64,000 bases of DNA from Nereocystis luetkeana (Eukaryota; Sar; Phaeophyceae; Laminariales; Laminariaceae). The stretch spans positions 6,714,157 to 6,778,156 of the forward strand of contig JARUPZ010000023.1 in NCBI GenBank assembly GCA_031213475.1. The letters run 5' to 3'. Below, one piece after another: positions 60,376 through 64,000 of the stretch (positions are counted from its first letter, which is position 1; each line of letters starts with the position of its first letter). The notes beneath the pieces are model-generated. The model was not told the origin of the DNA and searched no databases. It worked only from the letters and a program-made list of their open reading frames with translations. A program made the translations under genes and the position numbers.

Positions 60376-63300
60376 ATGGCAAGCAATATCTCGCGCCGCC
60401 TTTCGCTTTTTTCACAGGTTCACAGTGGCGTTAACGTTGACGATGTGACGGACACGCTGCTGCACGGGCTCCGCAACAAACTCAAGGCCAGACATGATCC
60501 AGACTCATCAACTTCGGCGTCCCTCGAGAACCCTGAGAGGACCCCCGAGAGGGCACTAGATAGGTTGTACCCGGACCACTGCAGTTTCCTGTGAAGCGGA
60601 ATGAGTATCACCATCGACTCCAGTCGGAGGAGTGGTCTACCCAGAACCAACAGGTTATGGCCAGACAGTTTGGTAGCGTTGTCATCCAGGGTAACACGCA
60701 CCTGACGAATAGGTGAGGTTATTCAATGTAGTGCTAGCATGTACTTCAATTGTAGTGTACACAAATAACAGGATTCACCCGGCATCAACCAGTCCGGAAA
60801 AATGTCGTTTTCGCACTGTTTACTGCCTTCTGTGTGGCAGGTATGACATGAAGCTGTGTTTGTATTGTTTTTTTTTTGTTTTTTTTGTTTGTTTTTGCTC
60901 ATCCCATTTATTATCTTCGCACATCTTCTTCTCTCTCTCCTTCCAACTCGTAACTCAGATCCGGGGTCACATAGCAGGCTCTTCTACCCCCTTCCCGCTA
61001 CGGTACGTGCCTTCATTTTTATCGCGAGAAGATTTCAGCATTTTCTTCCTTCGTCGACTCGCATCGAATTGTGCCTACCCACGCTGCAAGGCGCTCTCAA
61101 CAATTGATATATATTTTTTGTATGTGGTTGTTGATTTCGAGCACAAAACAGTTGTCTTCGCGCAAGGTTTCTATCCAACGAGCAGTCAACTTCTTTCGGA
61201 TTCGCCATCAGATTTCTCATCAAGGTTAGTGGAGGAGGTTTCTCTCCTACGAGCAGTCAACTTCCTTTGAATTCGCCATCATATTTTTCATCAAGATTAT
61301 TGGAGGTCGCCCGAAGGTCAGTTCGTCGTTGTTGGCAAAAACTCAAAAACCAGGGTGATACTTCTGTTCACGCAATAAGGTTTTGAATTTGAGAAACTAG
61401 AGAGTGATGTATAGAAATACGCGTGCTCCAACGGTGGCCGCCTCTCTGATGTGCTTATCTCCCACAGATGATCATAGCCGACGCCGACGCCGCCATGGCA
61501 AGGGCGATTGCGGACGTTCTGGCTAACGCAACGCGCCTGCCTTGCTCGTGGCACATGATGAATAATCTTGAGAAGAACTGCACTGGGGCGATAAATGGGA
61601 AATTCCTGGACCCGCACCGGCGCTTCAAAACGGCTGCGTTTGCTACGTTCGGCAATGTGAGTTACCTCGCCCATTCCAACTTTTCCTGATACTGCTGTTT
61701 TTCAACATGTCTTGGGATTCCTCGGCATGTCCGCCTTAGCGACATTCCCATTCCCCCATGTACATGTTCGTCAGGCGTTTGAAGAAATTTGGGACATTGT
61801 GAAGGATATGTCACTGGCTACGTTTACAAGTGAGTCGCAAACACAGTTATCTGGCATGTAGAGGTTGGACGTTCCAGGTGCATGCCGGCTAATGTAGTTT
61901 GCCCACGTACTACCGTCCAAAGTGTGATATCGATCCGTGTCATACCGCCTTCTAAGTGCGATCAAGTGCAGATTCCACGTTAACTCGCATTATCCTCTTG
62001 CACTACTCATCGTGTGACGTCCATAGCCAGCGGAGACACAGTGCGCGCTGATATAATCCGACGGCGAATGACGCTGGGTTTGACAGCCTCCTCGCGCGTG
62101 GAGGTGTCTTTCAGCGTCATCAAGAATGGGCGTTACATCTACAAGCGCTCCTGCCTCCTTGCTGTAATGCACGAGGTGGGTAGGCGTGTGGAGAACCTCG
62201 TTATATCATCTCGACGGTGAGTCTCTCGGGAAAGGAAGATGTTGAAATACGTAGTTTCGAAACCGTGGCTTGGTGCCGCATGCCCTACACTCTAGTCCTG
62301 GTTGTGCATGTTTTGGCTACGTTTTTGTCCGAGTTACGTTTTAGTGGTACACGAGAACCCACATACCGATGTCCTTTCTCGTGGACGCATGGCACTTATC
62401 CCGTGCGCCGCATAGATATCAACGCATGCCACGTACCGAGTCTGACCAATGGTTTCAACTCAACGTTGCCCCTGTATGGGGTCGGCACGACAAAACCTTT
62501 CTCGGGAAAGAACAGGTTGATACCAAGGTCATGCACAACGTGGAGCATTTCTTCAAGGAGCTAACTTCGCACAAAGCTGGAAGACACGCCGAAGATGTTA
62601 ATACAACAACTATGTTTTACCCGACTGTCTATCATCATTCGTTTTGGGGCTTGTACGCCCTGATCTTGAAAAGGGGCGTCGTTGTTGCCGCTTGCCGCTC
62701 TTTAAAGGTCCTCACATGTGGGCTTTGTTCTTTTTGGGATTTCTCGTGCCTGACGTTGCGAAGGGGATGCGCGCCGAGGCGTGCGCGACTCCGGCCTACT
62801 CTGCGACAGCTTTGAAAGAAGGAGTTGACGCAGGGGAATTTCTGATGGATTAGGCTATCGGGCTGGAGGAAGGCCGACCCAGAGACGTGTGTTGTGACGT
62901 ACCACAGGGAGCCTTTGACAGCGATGCAGACGACAAAGTAGTGGATATCACCATGTTCGGCACGACGTCCTCGCTTTGTTTTGCCAAGCTTATTGAGGAT
63001 GTTGAGATCGGCACGGTCGTGAAGGTGTTGTTGCAGGAGGATCCGGTTGGTCACATTGTTGTTCTCGGGTCTCACCACTTCCAGCTGTGCACGTGTTTGC
63101 AGATACTAAGAACTGGGTTGCCATGCAGCCACGTGTTGGCAGTCCTCATTCAATTAAAGTGCCCTATAGAGGTCAGTGGGGCGTGCCTTCACCCCCGTTG
63201 GCGACGCAGCTCTGAGGAATGGAGTACCGCGAATGCGGGGCTGCGCGCGTTTGACGGGCAATACTTGGAACCGTCTCGTGGGGGGTTCACCGACAATATG

Positions 63301-63603
63301 CAGGATATGGAGTTTGGGGGCTGTCAGGATGATGTTGCACCCAAAGCTGCACTATCTGTACTTCGTGGGAGGGCCTTCGCGAACTTGACGGAACCGTGCA
63401 CAAGGGCCGTCAAGTTATGTACAGATAATGTTCCAGCGGATGATTGGCCTGTGCTTAGGCGGGGCCAAGAGATCGTTGAGGGGATGCAACGCGACATGCT
63501 CGCCTGGTGGAGGTGGGTGTTGGCCCTGCCGACCCACACCACAATGCGGCGCGGGATTTCGACCCGCCCATTAGGCCTTCGAATACAGAAAATAAAGGAC
63601 TAA
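60376..63603 (+). mobile_element. MULE (Mutator-like) transposase with SWIM zinc finger
   Basis: A cut-and-paste DNA transposase. Pieces in order: an N-terminal frame from ATG 60376 (MASNISRRLSLFSQ); an exon ending 60712 (RQFGSVVIQGNTHLTN) that joins at GTGAGG to YDMKL at 60841, equivalent to the DATYKTNRYxMPL block; VVVDFEHKTVVFAQGF near 61130; then IIADADAAMARAIADVL with LPCSWHMMNNLEKNC, the DDE second-Asp region, ending at a GTGAGT donor (61661). The exon 61775-61829 is AFEEIWDIVKDMSL. RVEVSFSVIKNGRYI (about 62100) matches the TTSRxExxNxxLK motif. The last exon, to TAA at 63603, holds the SWIM finger CTCLQILRTGLPCSHVLAVL. The first catalytic Asp position reads Gly (IQGNT for xxDAT). Not all frames could be joined, so the copy may be decayed or have unresolved introns. 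No terminal repeats were found. Confidence 0.82.
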
Positions 63604-64000
63604 GATTGTTCAGAGGGTGGGTCAAAAAAGAAAGGGAAATATGCCCCGGGGTAATGTAACGGGTAGTCTATACACTTGTTTATAGTTCGTGTGCCGTTTC
63701 TAGGACGCCGGCCGCTCGTTGCATGCGGTTCCCAGCTTTATAAAGGTCATCTGCCGAAGAGCCAACCAATATATACAAGCTCATCGACGAGAGAGCTCGG
63801 AGGGGCAAAAAATCTGGGCATCAGTAAGCTGACCGCTTGAGAGTCGCGCTACTTTAGACGGTGTGCTTCTGGGAGTCAATCGTTGTGTTTATCGCGGATG
63901 GTGCTCACCAGTTACTCAAGAAATGGCCACAACACAGCGGTAGTACTAAAAAGTACTAAAAAGTACTGTATGTACTGTAGTATTGACAATCCCCGTCTTG
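63604..64000. other. 3' flank of the MULE, no gene seen
   Basis: A TATAAAGG-containing stretch and a short AAAAGTACT direct repeat near 63945-63970 are the only features. A terminal inverted repeat of the MULE would be expected in this interval or beyond but was not identified. Confidence 0.3.

Noticed and set aside
1-64000. Bacterial-type features (operons, Shine-Dalgarno sites, CRISPR arrays, rho-independent terminators)
   Set aside because: Every supported gene is split by spliceosomal introns; the tandem repeats lack CRISPR-like unit and spacer structure.

Overview
This is an intron-rich nuclear window from a eukaryote. An axonemal dynein assembly factor (DNAAF1) means the organism builds motile cilia or flagella. 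The SNF5 and TAP42 homologues look plant/protist-like and the introns are short, mostly GT-AG with several GC-AG. Together with abundant CAG/CTG triplets this suggests a flagellated alga or related protist, possibly a stramenopile. The lineage is inference; no organellar or rRNA marker is present. No bacterial operons, CRISPR arrays or viral genes were seen.

Layout. 0.4-5.3 kb (minus): part of a TAP42/IGBP1-type PP2A regulator, with one intron enlarged by a copy of a 1.1 kb dispersed repeat. 5.3-18.1 kb: repeat-rich and almost gene-free. It holds two tandem copies of the 1.1 kb repeat, a ~750 bp tandem array with two PIF/Harbinger-like MITEs inserted in it, a GAGCTATA repeat tract and a hAT-like non-autonomous element carrying GACCC arrays. 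19.0-29.9 kb is the gene-dense core: a small unrecognised minus-strand gene, head to head with DNAAF1 (plus, 19.5-24.1 kb), then a complete-looking 13-exon cytosolic aminopeptidase P (minus, 24.3-29.9 kb). 31.9-32.5 kb: a second hAT-like element with a perfect 8-bp target duplication. 36.5-41.9 kb (minus): a kinesin with N-terminal motor and long coiled coil. 41.9-42.3 kb: two tRNA-like SINE-type copies. 43.6-45.0 kb: a fourth copy of the 1.1 kb repeat. 45.8-46.7 kb and 48.7-49.8 kb (minus): unassigned exons and a SNF5/SMARCB1 homologue. 52.4-56.4 kb: a ~2 kb tandem duplication with strong hairpins. 57.4-58.2 and 59.1-59.8 kb: two minisatellites (periods ~160 and 195 bp). 60.4-63.6 kb (plus): a MULE transposase with a SWIM zinc finger.

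The host genes are unrelated housekeeping or cytoskeletal genes (phosphatase signalling, ciliary dynein assembly, proline-peptide turnover, kinesin transport, chromatin remodelling) and do not form a pathway. The exon models rest on reading frames that join in phase at consensus splice sites and align with remembered family sequences. Ends of several genes were not found. I found no convincing undescribed system; the strongest original observations concern the mobile elements, with target duplications and an internal empty site visible in this window.
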